A stretch of DNA of 64,000 nucleotides. It comes from Rhodocollybia butyracea (lineage: Eukaryota > Basidiomycota > Agaricomycetes > Agaricales > Omphalotaceae). A model generated the notes under the pieces. That model was not told the origin of the DNA and ran no database searches. It saw nothing but the letters and a program-made list of their open reading frames with translations. The stretch spans positions 124,001 through 188,000 of the forward strand of contig JADNRY010000101.1 of assembly GCA_015501585.1 (NCBI GenBank), given 5' to 3'. The translations under genes were made by a program, and so were the position numbers. Below, piece by piece: positions 23,515 to 34,440 of this stretch (position 1 is the stretch's first letter; each line of letters opens with the position of its first letter).

Positions 23515-25119
23515 TGTGTTCGAGGGATTCACAATGCTATACATTTACTTCCCGTAGAAAGGAACTTACCTTTGTGTCGAAGTTATGTTATTCTCGAAAA
23601 TCCTTGTTATCATCAATACACGTGGATTTATTGGGATTTTATGACTGTAATAGTCAGAGACCTATGTTAATGATATAAACGAGCAAATATAAGCTCAACT
23701 AGTACTTGGCTGCATGCGCCAGCACACCTTGAAACCCATGGGCTCAACTGGGGACAGTTGAATTCTTTAGTTTGGGGGAGGGAAGCGCACACCCCAAGCT
23801 ATTGCAAGTTATTGCTTCAGGCAGTCCATTAATACGAGGAAATTTACGAAATTTTTTACGCTATTACCTTAGCAGATTAAAGATGTTTTCGAAATTTGCC
23901 TTGGACAGGAATACACATGTAAAGCCCCTGGGCTGTGAGGCAAAGGGGCTGAGAGCAGGCTAGCTGATATAGCAAGATAAGAGCGGGTAAGGCTGAAAGC
24001 TTAGCTGATAGCAGCTAAAAGAGTCCTTAAATCCCACCAAGTGCACACAACCCAATTCTATTGAGAGTACACACGAAGTGGCAGGAAGGAAAGGAACTAA
24101 AGATTACATAATAAGCGCTATTGATAATAACCAAAGCGGCGCCAATTCCGTAGCCGTTACAACACAATATTGTTGCACAAAGCTTAGATTTTGACCTCAC
24201 AAAATAACTGAGGACAAGAACAGAGCCTAAAAATATAATCCACGAGGGACATACAAAAATCAAGTTAACAGTAACAACCTTCCATGAAATAGCCGTCATA
24301 TTGAAGGTCATTCCCGAGAGGTTCTACTGACTGAGAGTCGATATAACTGTATTAATATATACAAGTAGATCTCAAGGTCTTGGGAATTTTTTTTGACTTT
24401 ATGATTGTGCTCTAAGGTGCCTACACATCATCTAGAACACGAGAGTACTGTCAAAGAAGAAGAAAGTTATTAACAAATGTTATTGAGGAAATGATTGGAG
24501 TCCCCAATCAGGAGTGTAGGCGCGCGTGGCATATGCTGTCTTGTAGATCAATTCAATTGTTGACACTTGATTTACATAAGCGCCCGACGTCGAGAATGAT
24601 CCCAGTTAAAATTAGGGGTAGTATGTCCAGACTAGCCCACGGGAAAGGAATTAGAATGCTAAATGCCAAGAACATAAAAGGGATTGCTAGCAAAGTTGAT
24701 CCTAGGGTTGGTGGGCTGACCGGGGACGGTCACATCAGGAAAAGCCGTTTTTGCATAGGTGACCCCAGAGTGGCCTAAAGCAAACTAGGTGACCTATGGT
24801 GTCCTAGGAATTTGGGCTCATCCCTTGCCAGTCAAGGCTCTTGAGGATTCCCTAGGGTATCCTAGGAAAACCCAGGGCAAGCCTAGGTTTGCCCAGGCTT
24901 GCCCAGATGTTCCCCAGGTGTTCCCCAGGAGCACCTGGGCAAACCTGGGCAAACCTAGGCTTGCCTAGGGAATCCTCAAGAGCCTTGACTGGCAAGGGAC
25001 AAGCCCAAATTCCTAGGATGCCATAGGATTCATAGGTCACCTAGTTTGCTTTAGGCCACTCTGGGGTCACCTAGGCAAAAAAGGCTTTTCCTGATGCAGA
25101 TCATTAGTTTGGGGGAGAT
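23515..25119 (+). other. 3' non-coding part of the gypsy-like element with polypurine tract
   Basis: No coding sequence is recognisable; a hydrophobic minus-strand frame at 24027-24311 is unsupported. The polypurine tract GTTTGGGGGAGA lies directly before the right LTR, and a near copy (AGTTTGGGGGAGGG) lies at about 23769. A palindromic element (24733-25096) sits just upstream of the tract. Confidence 0.6.
24733..25096. mobile_element. Foldback (long palindromic) element of about 364 bp
   Basis: It starts CATCAGGAAAAGCC and ends GGCTTTTCCTGATG. The two arms are complementary almost to the centre near 24915, including GGTGACCCCAGAGTGG / CCACTCTGGGGTCACC and GCCAGTCAAGGCTCTTGAGG with its complement. 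The centre is made of repeated TTCCCCAGGTG and GCCCAGG or CCTGGGC units. Half of a related copy is present at 62415-62525. Confidence 0.8.
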
Positions 25120-26286
25120 ATTAGGCCTAAAATCGGCCTAAGGCATGTAACCGTACATTTTGACACTTTGTACATTTTATACAATGCAATAAGAGAGTTA
25201 TACGGAGCCCAAGCATGATAGCTGTTGCCGAGGCAAAGAACTTAACAATAATGCTCAGCGAGCCGTGAAGGTACACCCACAAGCGTAGCCTAGAGCCAAG
25301 CTAGCGAGGATACCTGGGCTGCCCGGAGATGTAACACTAGATCGTCAATCTAGTTATACCCAAGAGTGTATACTCTCTAAACTACAGGACATCTCGAAGC
25401 GGGATAAGTACTAAGCCAACGCGTTACTCGAGGGAAGGCATCCCTCGCACTAAGACCCCCAACAAGCTATGTTAAGATGTGGACTTTACAGTCTGTAACA
25501 ATGGACCAGAATAATCACAAGGAAACCGTAGAGGTCTATTTGTGGCACCGGTCATAACTGTGAGGATGGTAGAAGCATGCTTAGTGGTCCTACGGAAAGC
25601 TGCGCACCAGGATAGCCTTGGCAAATCGAAACATTTGATCTTAGAAATCATACATGGAAGGTCTTATCTGTTAAAGCCAACTATCGGGAATCACTTGTAC
25701 ATACTCAGCGCAGTTGCTCGAGACTATCATAAGTGGTGTGGTTGGAAAGCTAGACAACTGGTCTTCTCGAGAGAATGTTAATCACACTCAGGAAGGACAG
25801 AACTATCCGAGGAATAGAATGAAACTCACTCAAGGGAAACCAGGCGGCAAGTGCTCATGAAGCATTAAGGTACTCCTGACCCCGGAGAATTGAGGAGTAA
25901 TCGGAGAAACCTTGCTCGGATCAAAACACTTTAAAACTATGTTAATCCTCACAAAATCATATTTTATCTCTGATATATACCCAAGAATGGACTATTTCTT
26001 TATCGTGTGTACCATATATAGGCTGGAGTTTCCTTTCTGAGCCAGATTCCTCTGTTCCACTGTCTTTCCGTCTCTCTCCGTATCTGTTTCATCTATTTTT
26101 TGTATTAAACTCTCTCTACTCAGTATATAAGCCAGATATATTTATTCAATAAGACAAGTTACTTGCCACCTCCCCTGTATGAGATTGGTTGTGTTCCTTC
26201 ACCTTGAAGTTACTTGCCACCTCCCCTGTACGAGATTGGTTGTGTTCCTTCACCTCGAAGTTTCTTGCCCTCGACTTGACTGCTAA
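25120..26286 (+). repeat. 3' LTR of the gypsy-like element (about 1.17 kb)
   Basis: Continuous copy of the split 5' LTR. Its ends (ATTAG and GCTAA) form a short inverted repeat. A TATA-like box (AGTATATAAGCC) is at about 26121-26132. A 51-bp unit beginning AAGTTACTTGCCACC is repeated in tandem (26156-26206 and 26207-26257) and is single in the 5' LTR. Confidence 0.85.
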
Positions 26287-28280
26287 GCGGTTATATACTG
26301 ATGACCCATTATTCTGCAAGGTACTCAGTAACCCTGAGCACCATAAACCATTCTCAGTAGAAAACGGTTTAATCTACACAAAGAATCATGGCAGAGAAAT
26401 AGTTCTCTGCATTCCGTCTGGCCAAGCGCCCAATGGAAAGAGCTTGCGAGGCATAATAGCTGAACAAGCTCCCGAAGTAATTGGTCACTTTGGAGGCCAA
26501 TGAACCGCCGACTATGTTCGACGATGGTACTGGTGGTGACAGGTCAACGGCAACATCGAAGAATTCTGCAAGCCTTGTGAGACTTGCCAGCAAATTAAAT
26601 CAAGCAATCGCAAACCAATAGGTTTGCTACATTCGCTTCTGATCCCCACAAAACCATGGGGATCAATTGGAATGGACTTCTTCAGTCCATTCCCAGAATT
26701 GCAAGGATATGATTACCTGTGGGTAGTCATTTGTAGGATGACCTCACGAGTACACCTTATACCCGTGAAAACAACAATAACTGCATCGCAGTTATCATGG
26801 ATCTTTGTAAAGGAGATTGTGAAATTACATGGACTACCTAAGTCCATTGTCTCAGACAGAGACTCAAAATTTGTGTCACAATGGTGGCGTGAAGTACACC
26901 TTTTACTAGGAGCAAAGCTCCTAATGTCTACATCATTCCACCCCCAAATGGATGGAATAACTGAACGAGTAAATCATTCAATTGGCCAAATCCTACCGTC
27001 AATGGTTGAAGCAGACCAAAAAGACTGGGTAGAAAAATGCCCAATGATGGAATTCACATTGAATTCCAGGGTATGCTCCCTTTGAGGTAGATGGAGGGTA
27101 CATGCCATCCATGGTTCGCGATATTTGGGTATTTACGTGTAGGTGTGTGAAAGGTGCTATAAAACAACCTAACAAAAACACTACCGCACCTAACCAGACT
27201 ATCGATATGTAAGGGAGCGAGGGCGGGTTGTCAGAGATTCCCAGAGGGAAAGTTTGATAATATCGGAGGTATGCACACGGTTGCTCCAGGTTCAAGACCG
27301 TTGCGTTAACATGGGTAACTAAGCTTGGACAACTGTTAGAACTGAGTCGAGGGAAGCCAAGTTGGGTGTACATATGTACAAGGGAATGTTGAGATGTCCG
27401 AATCAATATAACCAAACCAAAACCAATAATGTGTATGTGTCCAAAACTAAATAATCAAAACCAAAACCAATACAACAAAACTAAGATTCTCCTAGGCAAA
27501 CTCTGGCTCTAGCTAGAATAGTAATCTCGAGGTTTGTCAACAACCCTAGGCAAACTCTGGCACTAGCTGCTGTGACGCCGTAAAGTCCTCAACCAAACTC
27601 TGGGCCAAGCTACAATATTGTGAGTGAACTTAATCACTAGGAACTTGTACCACAATCTTAGTGGCTCGCCTAACTTCACAGGGAAGTCAACTAAGGAACC
27701 CTCACTCTGGAGCCAAATAATTCCTTACTAGAAACCGTCCCCTCTAAGGAAGCAACTAGATTTAAGGTTGATCTGGAGTTCGAGGGAGCTCACACGCTCA
27801 AGACTCAATCAGATTCTCAAGTGGGCCAAAGGAAGTTTGTGAAATTCTATTACAGGCCAAATTCCGCTGAGCAAGTAATATGACAGTAAATCAAACTCCT
27901 TGAAGAAACTATCAGTCACTCCGGGGTAATGCGTCGAGACTGGCTAACAACTTTGTGAAGCAACTAACACTTCTCCACGGGAACACGTAGAGAGGTGACC
28001 AGCTACCTTCCATGCTAATAAGCACAGAAGGGATACACCCAAAATTAAACTAAATGATTTAGTTTACCTATCAACAAAGAACTTAAATTTGCCGAGGGTG
28101 AGGGCTACCAAGCTCTTACCAAAATTCTTAGGACCGTACCCCGTTGTCGGGGTACACCCCGATTTGTCTAACTACCGAATCGGATTGCCAATAGAGTTGG
28201 CAAAGCGTGGAAGACACAATAACTTCCACATGTACCATTGTGCTCTCCAGCCTTCTTACTCCACTGCCAAGCAACTATAA
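26287..28280 (+). pseudogene. Second Ty3/gypsy integrase fragment, interrupted
   Basis: From 26287 the plus strand encodes the N-terminal zinc-binding part of a gypsy integrase (IIAEQAPEVIGHFG then CKPCETCQQIK), with TGA at 26501-26503 and 26537-26539. The core follows at 26624-27085 with DDE residues in GMDFFSPF, VSDRDSKF and DGITERVN. A frame shift near 27070 precedes YAPFEVDGGYMPSMVR, where the frame is cut at 27120 by a copy of the other element's leader. It resumes at 28007 with ANKHRRDTPK and LVYLSTKNLNLP and ends at 28280. The segment missing between the two halves suggests a small deletion at the insertion. The upstream part of this element is not in the window. Confidence 0.8.
27121..28006 (+). 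repeat. Copy of the gypsy-like leader inserted into the second integrase
   Basis: It matches 18091-18922 in the same orientation, beginning ATATTTGGGTATTTACG and ending GGTGACCAGCTAC. The copy is about 54 bp longer because a segment around GGCAAACTCTGGC (27500-27555) is doubled. No target duplication is visible at its ends. Confidence 0.8.
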
Positions 28281-28666
28281 GAATGAGCTGCACACCTTTG
28301 AGAATAGTATTTGCAGTCCACTGTGCTGGCTGACAGCATAAGATTGAGCCAAATAAGCAAGAGCTTGACAATTGGTGTATCAATCACAGCAAGCTGTCAA
28401 ATAACTAGGATGCAACAAAAGAAGCAAAAGGGTGTCTCAGACTTTGGCATTAAAGGCTGGGCCTTCTGTTGCTGCTAGCTCAAAGACCTTGCAAACACCT
28501 TGATTTTGCCTTGATTGCTTTCTGTTGACTGAGGACTCAATGCAGATGCTGTGTTGCAGCACCAGGCTCAATCCGTTCGTTGAAACCACTAGGCAAAAAA
28601 TATATACTCAAACAACTAGGCTCAAGTACAGTTAGTAACTAGTTTGTAATATGAAACTCACGGAAG
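28281..28666. other. No recognisable feature
   Basis: This interval lies between the integrase stop and the hairpin array. I see no gene or repeat in it; it may be the 3' part of the second gypsy element. Confidence 0.35.
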
Positions 28667-29010
28667 TTATTATTTGGAGATAGCTCGACAAATAATAATA
28701 AGAATACCCTCAGAGATAGCTCGACAAGCAGTATTATGAATCAGAGCTAATACTTGGAGATGGCTCGACAAGTAGTAGTGGGTGTGGTGTCTAATACTTG
28801 GAGATAGCTCAACAAGTAGTAGTGAGTGTGGTGTCTAATACTCGGAGATAGCTTAACAAGTAATAGGAAGTTGCAACTCAGAGATAGCTCAGCAAGTGGC
28901 AATTAAAGAGATATTCACTAGGTGAATATTAGTGGATACAACTTGGAGTTAGCTCAACAAGATGTATAAATGTGTATTGTAGCTTGGAGATAGCTCAACA
29001 AGATACAATG
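28667..29010. repeat. Eight hairpins with an invariant 12-base loop and different stems
   Basis: Each unit has a near-constant centre GAGATAGCTCRA flanked by two complementary arms that differ from unit to unit. Units are at 28667-28698, 28703-28735, 28747-28778, 28791-28822, 28835-28866, 28869-28904, 28936-28967 and 28975-29010. Examples: TTATTATTTG/CAAATAATAA (perfect 10 bp), ATACAACTTG/CAAGATGTAT, TATTGTAGCTTG/CAAGATACAATG. Units 3 to 5 repeat at 44 bp; other spacings vary from 34 to 67 bp. A further perfect hairpin with a different loop (ATATTCAC-TAG-GTGAATAT) lies at about 28911-28929. No open frame runs through the array. Confidence 0.8.
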
Positions 29011-29147
29011 AGTTGGTCTGGTGATTCACACAGGTGATAATAGCAAACAAGTGGGGGTTTGGATTCAAAAAATAATATGCCTACCGTACATTGGTAAATC
29101 TAGCCTGCTTATATACTGTTTAATATGTACTAGTTAGGAAATGCTGC

Positions 29148-29275
29148 AGAATGACATCATACCTGTGGAGCACTGGAATGACATCATAACTGTGGAGCAG
29201 TAAGATGACATCATAGCTGTGGAGCAGTCAAATGATGTCAGAACTGCAGAGCAGTAGAATGATGTCATGGTGTGA
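29148..29275 (+). repeat. Tandem repeat, about 30-bp unit
   Basis: About four to five copies of ATGACATCAT-A-CTGTGGAGCAG occur in a row with point differences. Confidence 0.75.
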
Positions 29276-29420
29276 CATGCAGCAACTGGTGTTCAATCAT
29301 TCTAGTGGAACCAAAGTTGATTAACAGTATGTTCCCGTGTGCAGCATTATGCCAAATATTGTAGAGAAAATGAGTAATGAATGTAAAGTGTATATGATAG
29401 TAGAAATCTTAATGATAGTA

Positions 29421-29975
29421 AGGTAGAGGTCACCAGGAACCCCACCCCTTTACATAAGCTGTGATGTGACATACAGTGAGCTCGCTATTGCCATGTCCCA
29501 TTGACATTTGAGGCTAAATCCTTCCAGGAGATGACTCTAATGATTGATTAAAGTAATTTGTAGGAAGGAAATATCACAAAAGAGTGCCTCATTCTCAAAA
29601 AAATAAAATTTTTAAAACTTACTTTAAATGTTCATCTGATTTGGCCACGACCACGTGACTAGATAAGATATTGATATGCCAAATGGAGACAGATGTCATA
29701 CTAGTTATGTCAGACTCCAGAACAACTCCAGAAGAGCACGGCCATGCTGCAACATTGCGGTGCACTACTTCATCTACTACTTCCTCCATGGGCAAAACTG
29801 CCAACACCAAGGCTCAAAGGCTTCAGTGTATGACATTTTTTTTCCCCAATTGTAAAATAGCACTGCAAATACTAATTTTTTTTTCGCCCATCTTCAAATT
29901 TGGCCATGGTCACGCGTTATGTCACGCGTTATGTAATGGCTTACTAAGTGTGGGGGTTCCTGGTTACCTCTACCT
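29421..29975. mobile_element. MITE-like element, TA-flanked
   Basis: The ends are complementary over about 25 bp: AGGTAGAGGTCACCAGG on the left and CCTGGTTACCTCTACCT on the right, with one mismatch, followed by CCCC/GGGG. The dinucleotide TA borders both sides, as for Tc1/mariner-type target duplications. The interior (555 bp in total) has no transposase; the frame 29671-30252 runs out of the element and is not a gene. Confidence 0.75.
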
Positions 29976-30447
29976 TAGTAGTAATTGGTTAATAACAATA
30001 GAAAAAGATATGTATATGCTTATAGTTTGGGTATGGGTCATAACAATATGTTGCATTCCGTTCATGCCTTTTTTCGAAGGTTTGGGTTTTGATCTTCTTC
30101 TAACGTCCCTTTCTTACCTTGTACCTCTTCTCTCAAGGTCAGCTTTCAGGCTTCAGCCCCCCTCAAATCCCAACCTTGCCACATCTCTTCTCCCCGCACT
30201 CCCACACATATCTCTGCTAGGTCCCATGCACAATGATGCAGAACCGTTTTGACCCGGAATGTGTTAGATTTTGGCTGTTTGGTCCTTTCCCTCTGTATGT
30301 TACATAGTATGTACATGTACTTAGTACCTTGTTGTCTCTCGTAACTACTAATCATCCTTCTTTATCCAATACTACTTTGTTCATCTTTGTTGTCATTCCT
30401 TCGGAGTCATGCTTATCACGCTCATTGCTGTCTGTGAGGTTTCATCC
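29976..30447. other. No recognisable feature
   Basis: I see no gene, RNA or clear repeat here. Confidence 0.35.
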
Positions 30448-30722
30448 TGTTGGATATCACAAGATATCAGTATCATTGTTATGATTGATCAAGCTCATAG
30501 TTATCTCACACTCATTATTGACACGTACTTACACGTACTTATTTCCTATCACCCCCATTACCAGTATATAAGCAGTAGCTAGATATACACTACCTCATCT
30601 GATTGCCCCTCTCTCAGTGCTGTAGGGGGCAAACGGAATATATTGTGCTTTTCACTCTATTCTGCCGTTGTGCTATATATTATCCCGAGTGGTAATATCG
30701 TGTTCTATTTTATTATCCAACA
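30448..30722 (+). mobile_element. Solo LTR, 275 bp
   Basis: It begins TGTTGGATA and ends TATCCAACA, a perfect 9-bp inverted pair with TG...CA termini. A TATA-like AGTATATAAGC is at about 30563. The flanks are CATCC (30443-30447) and CGTCC (30723-30727), which fits a 5-bp target duplication with one later change. No internal element sequence remains. Confidence 0.75.
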
Positions 30723-31492
30723 CGTCCTCCTTTATCATACCTGTTCTCAACAGAATGCGAGGTTGTTCTCGTGCCAATTGTGGACAACATATTCATCCGA
30801 TAACTCACTGTTGACTTGCATCGTTTGACGTCAACACTGATGCAGATACAGATACTCCTTCCCCCCTCTGCCCACCTCGGAATGGAGACACATTTTCAAG
30901 GACACTCTTCTCGCATTTGCGAGATCGGGGACAAGTGCTTCGCCTGCTCCAGCGACAAGTAGGCTCATCACTCCTCCTCTCCCTCCTTGGTGTCCTCTTT
31001 GGCGTGTTGGCAACCTCTAAGAGGACCTGCACCAAGATGGTTTCGTCCCCATCTCTATCTTTTATACCGTCTCCCCTACTGTCTTCTATTGACCAGGAGG
31101 GCGTTCTGGGTGGAAGTATCCTGCACATCGCAGTCACACTTTGTATGAAGCTGATTTGCCTTGGGAGGGAACCATGAGTACAAGTATGGCTGTGGGGGGG
31201 TATTGGTACAAGTATAGGAAACTTCGGGGGGATGGGCTCGGTACGCAGGAGGTGGTATACCCCCTGATTGGGAGAGTAAGTATGTAGCAGTTTGAGTGAA
31301 TATTCGTAAATATCAGTTAGTAGCTGATAGGAATTTCATAGTCTTATGCATGAACACAATTGTCCCGTAGCTTTACTAGCATTAGCGGAAGTTTGATAGC
31401 CAGGAACTCATCAACTTGAAGAGGATCACAATATTTTTGTTTTAAAACAGCGCTCAAGCTATACATGCAGCATGATAATGCAAGGCAAAAAT
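30723..31492. other. Unassigned region
   Basis: Minus-strand frame 30805-31137 is Arg- and Ser-rich and overlaps open frames on both strands; I see no domain and do not call a gene. The interval forms the 3' side of the acyltransferase gene. Confidence 0.35.
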
Positions 31493-32930
31493 TTAAACAA
31501 ACGGGTCCAAACCGCCCTCCATTCTCTCTAATGCTTTCTCTATTGCTCTCCAACGTGAGGCACGTACACCTGCTTGGACAAGATATCCACCATCCCGGAG
31601 CTTGTTGATTGCTACACAATGGTCAGGTACAAATGGAGTTCCCCAGAACCAGAGTCCCAGCTGCTCGGAACCCAAATCAAGCGTCTCGACTCCACTAAGA
31701 ACCTGGTTTGAGAAAAGCCAGCTGTCCAGCTGCCTTCTTTGCAGAGGCACAATGCCGCCCCAGCCATGCGTCCACTTGTCAACTCTCTGGATGTGGGCAA
31801 TATTCCGTGACTTGTTAAGGCTTTTGCGATGATGCAAGGCAAGTTCATAGAGAGACATCGAGGGAAGAGAGCGGATATCAAAGAATGGGAGGGTGACTGG
31901 CGTAATTGCATTATGTGGATATTGCTCAAATACAGGATTTATCTCGGAGAGTATCCGTCTCACTGAAAAAACAGAATTAATGGAAATCTTGTTGGGACTG
32001 TTACATCCCTCTTCAAGGTAGACAGCCTGTTTAAGATGTGAGCACCGATCATATAGATAAAAGTGGATTGACAGACTTTGAGCAACCAAGCAATAAGCAT
32101 ATCTCCCTTTGAGCCTAGAGGCTTTCCGGACTCCTCTGACTCCTTCCTCATTCTGCCCATTATATGCTCGACGGTTCTATGCCCAAGATGAACTCCCTGA
32201 GTCGTCGATTTGTGCCACAGCATCTCGAAGGCCATAGAGAACCAGAATGACAGGAGATTCGCAATCGTTGGAGGAACAACCGCCATTCTGAGAGTGGGAA
32301 GCCCACTAGGAACACTCTCCATGGAATCCGCCTCTCTCAGGTTCGATAACGCGTTCTCCAGAATATTGATATTCAATGCATTAAGTGTAGGAGGGGTCCA
32401 TTCGAGATCGTTTAACGCAGCATTCACCCCGCAGATTGCCATGCCCATTCCTGTTGCGTCGAACACGCCATGAGGGAACGATATCCCGACACACGTGCAG
32501 TTTTGCATGATCGATACATGGATTGCCATGAGCGGAAAGCGTTGCGCAGCATATGCACTCAACGAGGACGGAGTAGCGCGTGCACGAAAATATGTCAGTG
32601 GAGGTCTCTCGAGCACTTGCCGTGAGTCCTCGTCCAGAGAGGGTAGGCTCAGGCTGAGGGAGGGAAACGTGGTAGTGGTGAATTCTATCGAAGCGTAGTC
32701 CTTGGGCAGTGATTCGGAGACAGGAACGTGAACATGGTAAGTCTTCTTGGCAGCATCCCACTCGACGCGACCGGCTAGAAGTCTCCATTTGTTCACAGTG
32801 TACTGTGCTGCTTTCTGCAGAGCTGCGACGTCTACTGACTTGACAACATATCCAAGGTAGCACCAGCGTTGTGCGCTCCATTGTGATCTAGCCCGCTGAG
32901 CGGAACGACTACGAAGTCAAGTGTAGACAT
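31493..32930 (-). CDS. BAHD-type acyltransferase, two exons, apparent frame break near the start
   Basis: BAHD/trichothecene-acetyltransferase-like enzymes move an acyl group from CoA to an alcohol or amine on small molecules. The acyl-transfer motif HXXXD is present as HGVFD (in SFPHGVFDATGMG). VNKWRLLAGRVEWD near the N-terminus and YPHNAITPV and LDLGSEQLGLWFW in the C-terminal half match fungal members as I know them. A 50-bp GT-AG intron at 32027-32076 joins LIAWLLK to AVYLEEG. The best start is ATG at 32930 (MSTLDFVVVPLSG), but this frame and the main frame (RWCYLGYVV onward) differ by two bases within about 32860-32880, at a CACA stretch. So the copy is either a pseudogene or carries a sequence error. 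The DFGWG box of plant members is not evident. Confidence 0.65.
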
Positions 32931-33794
32931 GTAGGAATGCTGTAGAGTTGGGGAACGGCATTCCTTTTGTTCTTATGTATGAGAGCCTTAACATATACCG
33001 GAAGTAGCAGCATTATACTCGCCCCCGCTCTACAGTAGTAAGTATTATACTTACTCGGCCCTCTGCTGTTATATTTTATATCATCGCTTTGTTCCTCGCT
33101 TCACAGCAAAGAGTGATTTAATTTTGCTGTATTATGATGTTGAAATAACTTGTAACTTCCTCAGGCGGGAATTAACGAGTCGATTTATCGGCGGCACTCG
33201 CGTGACATAACCTACATACGACTGAACGCACTCTGACCTAAGTGGCTCTTTGCTGGTGTAGCGGCTTGGGTGATCTTTGTCGGATCTGACTCAAACCATG
33301 TTTTCAAAATAAGAAGAAAGGCTTCAGCATTCCCCCATCTACGATCTCTCTGATCTCCTATCACCCTTTGCGCTCTAAGCCTTGTTAATTAAAGCTGGTC
33401 CTCCATTTTTTTCCGGTCTTACTACTATGATGATGACTTTACTTCTCATCACCCAGAGTACAGACATTTTGGTGCTTGATGAATTTTAGTAAGCCATCTA
33501 TCATCCAGCGAACAGAGCTTAACGACGCCACACCAGCGGTAAGTAAGTACGTACATTTATCCTCTCTCACATCCATCTTGTCTTTAGATTTTTAATTTTA
33601 TTTGAACCTTGCCCATGCCGCCTACCGCAGGAGTAGTATTATCCCCGCCCTACAGCGGGGTCAGGCGGGGTTCCACAAGGGAACAGCCGGCCTAAGCAAC
33701 GTTAACAGCAAGCTCAACCCACGGAGGGAAGGTAGACAGACCTTCCTGAAGCGGTAGATGTACATGCACAATACACAATGAGCCAAATCTCCTT
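32931..33794. other. Promoter-side interval, no recognisable gene
   Basis: This is upstream of the acyltransferase on the minus strand. It contains short inverted patches rich in GCGGGG and CCCCGC (33640-33680) but no element I can define. Confidence 0.35.
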
Positions 33795-34185
33795 GTCCCG
33801 ATATATATATCTCTTCGTAAACCTTTCCTCACAGTCCCTCGCTGCCCAGAAAATACATTGAAACAAGCAACGCACATTCGCCGCTAGCTCACTTCTGAAT
33901 CTCATAAGTAGGAGCTCAATATCCGACGTCGCTAGCTTCTCTGATTTGTCGATGAAATCTGTCAATGGGTATGTACGCACAACGTTTCTCTCTTTTATCT
34001 TAAATCTACCAATTTTCCGACTACTATCTGTCTTTGTAGTCCCAGCGTAGCATCAATAATCCATTCCTCGAAACCTTACATCTCTACGCATCGGCCATGG
34101 CCGTATCCTCAACCTCATCTCCTCCCATCGAATGTGGAGGCAACTTTCCATCACCGCCTTAACCGAAAATGCACCGCTTACTCTC
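33795..34185 (+). pseudogene. Repetitive-protein paralogue, copy A (fragment)
   Basis: This is the shortest of three related segments. It shares with 34548-35280 the string leading into GAAACAAGCAACGCAC, the exon end with donor GGGTATGTACG, and the later CTCATCTCCTCCCATCGAATG block. Its last part runs into the 148-bp tandem duplication. The reading frame is not continuous. The more complete copy suggests a repetitive, beta-rich protein, possibly of the fungal DUF7330 type. That identification is tentative. Confidence 0.45.
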
Positions 34186-34440
34186 ACATTAACTGACTTA
34201 TGCGGATGCAGTCTTTCATGTGCCTTTCATTCCTTGGATGAAAGATGCGGATTCATCGTGCTCTTCCGAATTGCCTGACGGGCTTAAAGGGTTTTCCATC
34301 ACCGCCTTAACCGAAAATGCACCGCTTACTCTCACATTAACTGACTTATGCGGATGCAGTCTTTCATTTGCCTTTCATTCCTTGGATGAAAGATGCGGAT
34401 TCATCGTGCTCTTCCGAATTGCCTGACAGGCTTAAAGGGT
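34145..34440 (+). repeat. 148-bp tandem duplication
   Basis: Units 34145-34292 and 34293-34440 are nearly identical; I see differences at CATGTGCC/CATTTGCC and GACGGG/GACAGG. The unit starts within copy A of the paralogue family (TTTCCATCACCGCC). Confidence 0.9.

Larger units (their letters stand above)
14869..26286 (+). mobile_element. Gypsy-like LTR retrotransposon with internal inversion, decayed
   Basis: The left LTR starts at 14869 (ATTAGGCC) and is interrupted at 15677. Its remainder lies at 19179-19487 in reverse orientation, and a continuous copy is the right LTR (25120-26286). Gag is on the minus strand inside the inverted piece; protease, reverse transcriptase remnant, RNase H and integrase follow on the plus strand, an order of Ty3/gypsy type. 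GCGGT stands on both sides (14864-14868 and 26287-26291) and may be the target-site duplication, but five bases can match by chance and the two outer flanks look like different elements. The coding region is full of frame breaks, TGA codons and a deletion within reverse transcriptase. Confidence 0.85.

Noticed and set aside
24027..24311. Hydrophobic minus-strand open frame as a small membrane protein
   Set aside because: It lies antisense in the 3' non-coding part of a retrotransposon with no supporting motif.
28667..29010. CRISPR-like array
   Set aside because: Spacing is irregular, the repeated part is the loop of a hairpin, the host is eukaryotic and there are no cas genes.
30805..31137. 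110-codon Arg/Ser-rich minus-strand open frame as a gene
   Set aside because: Overlapping frames are open on both strands, no domain is visible, and no splice or start context favours it.
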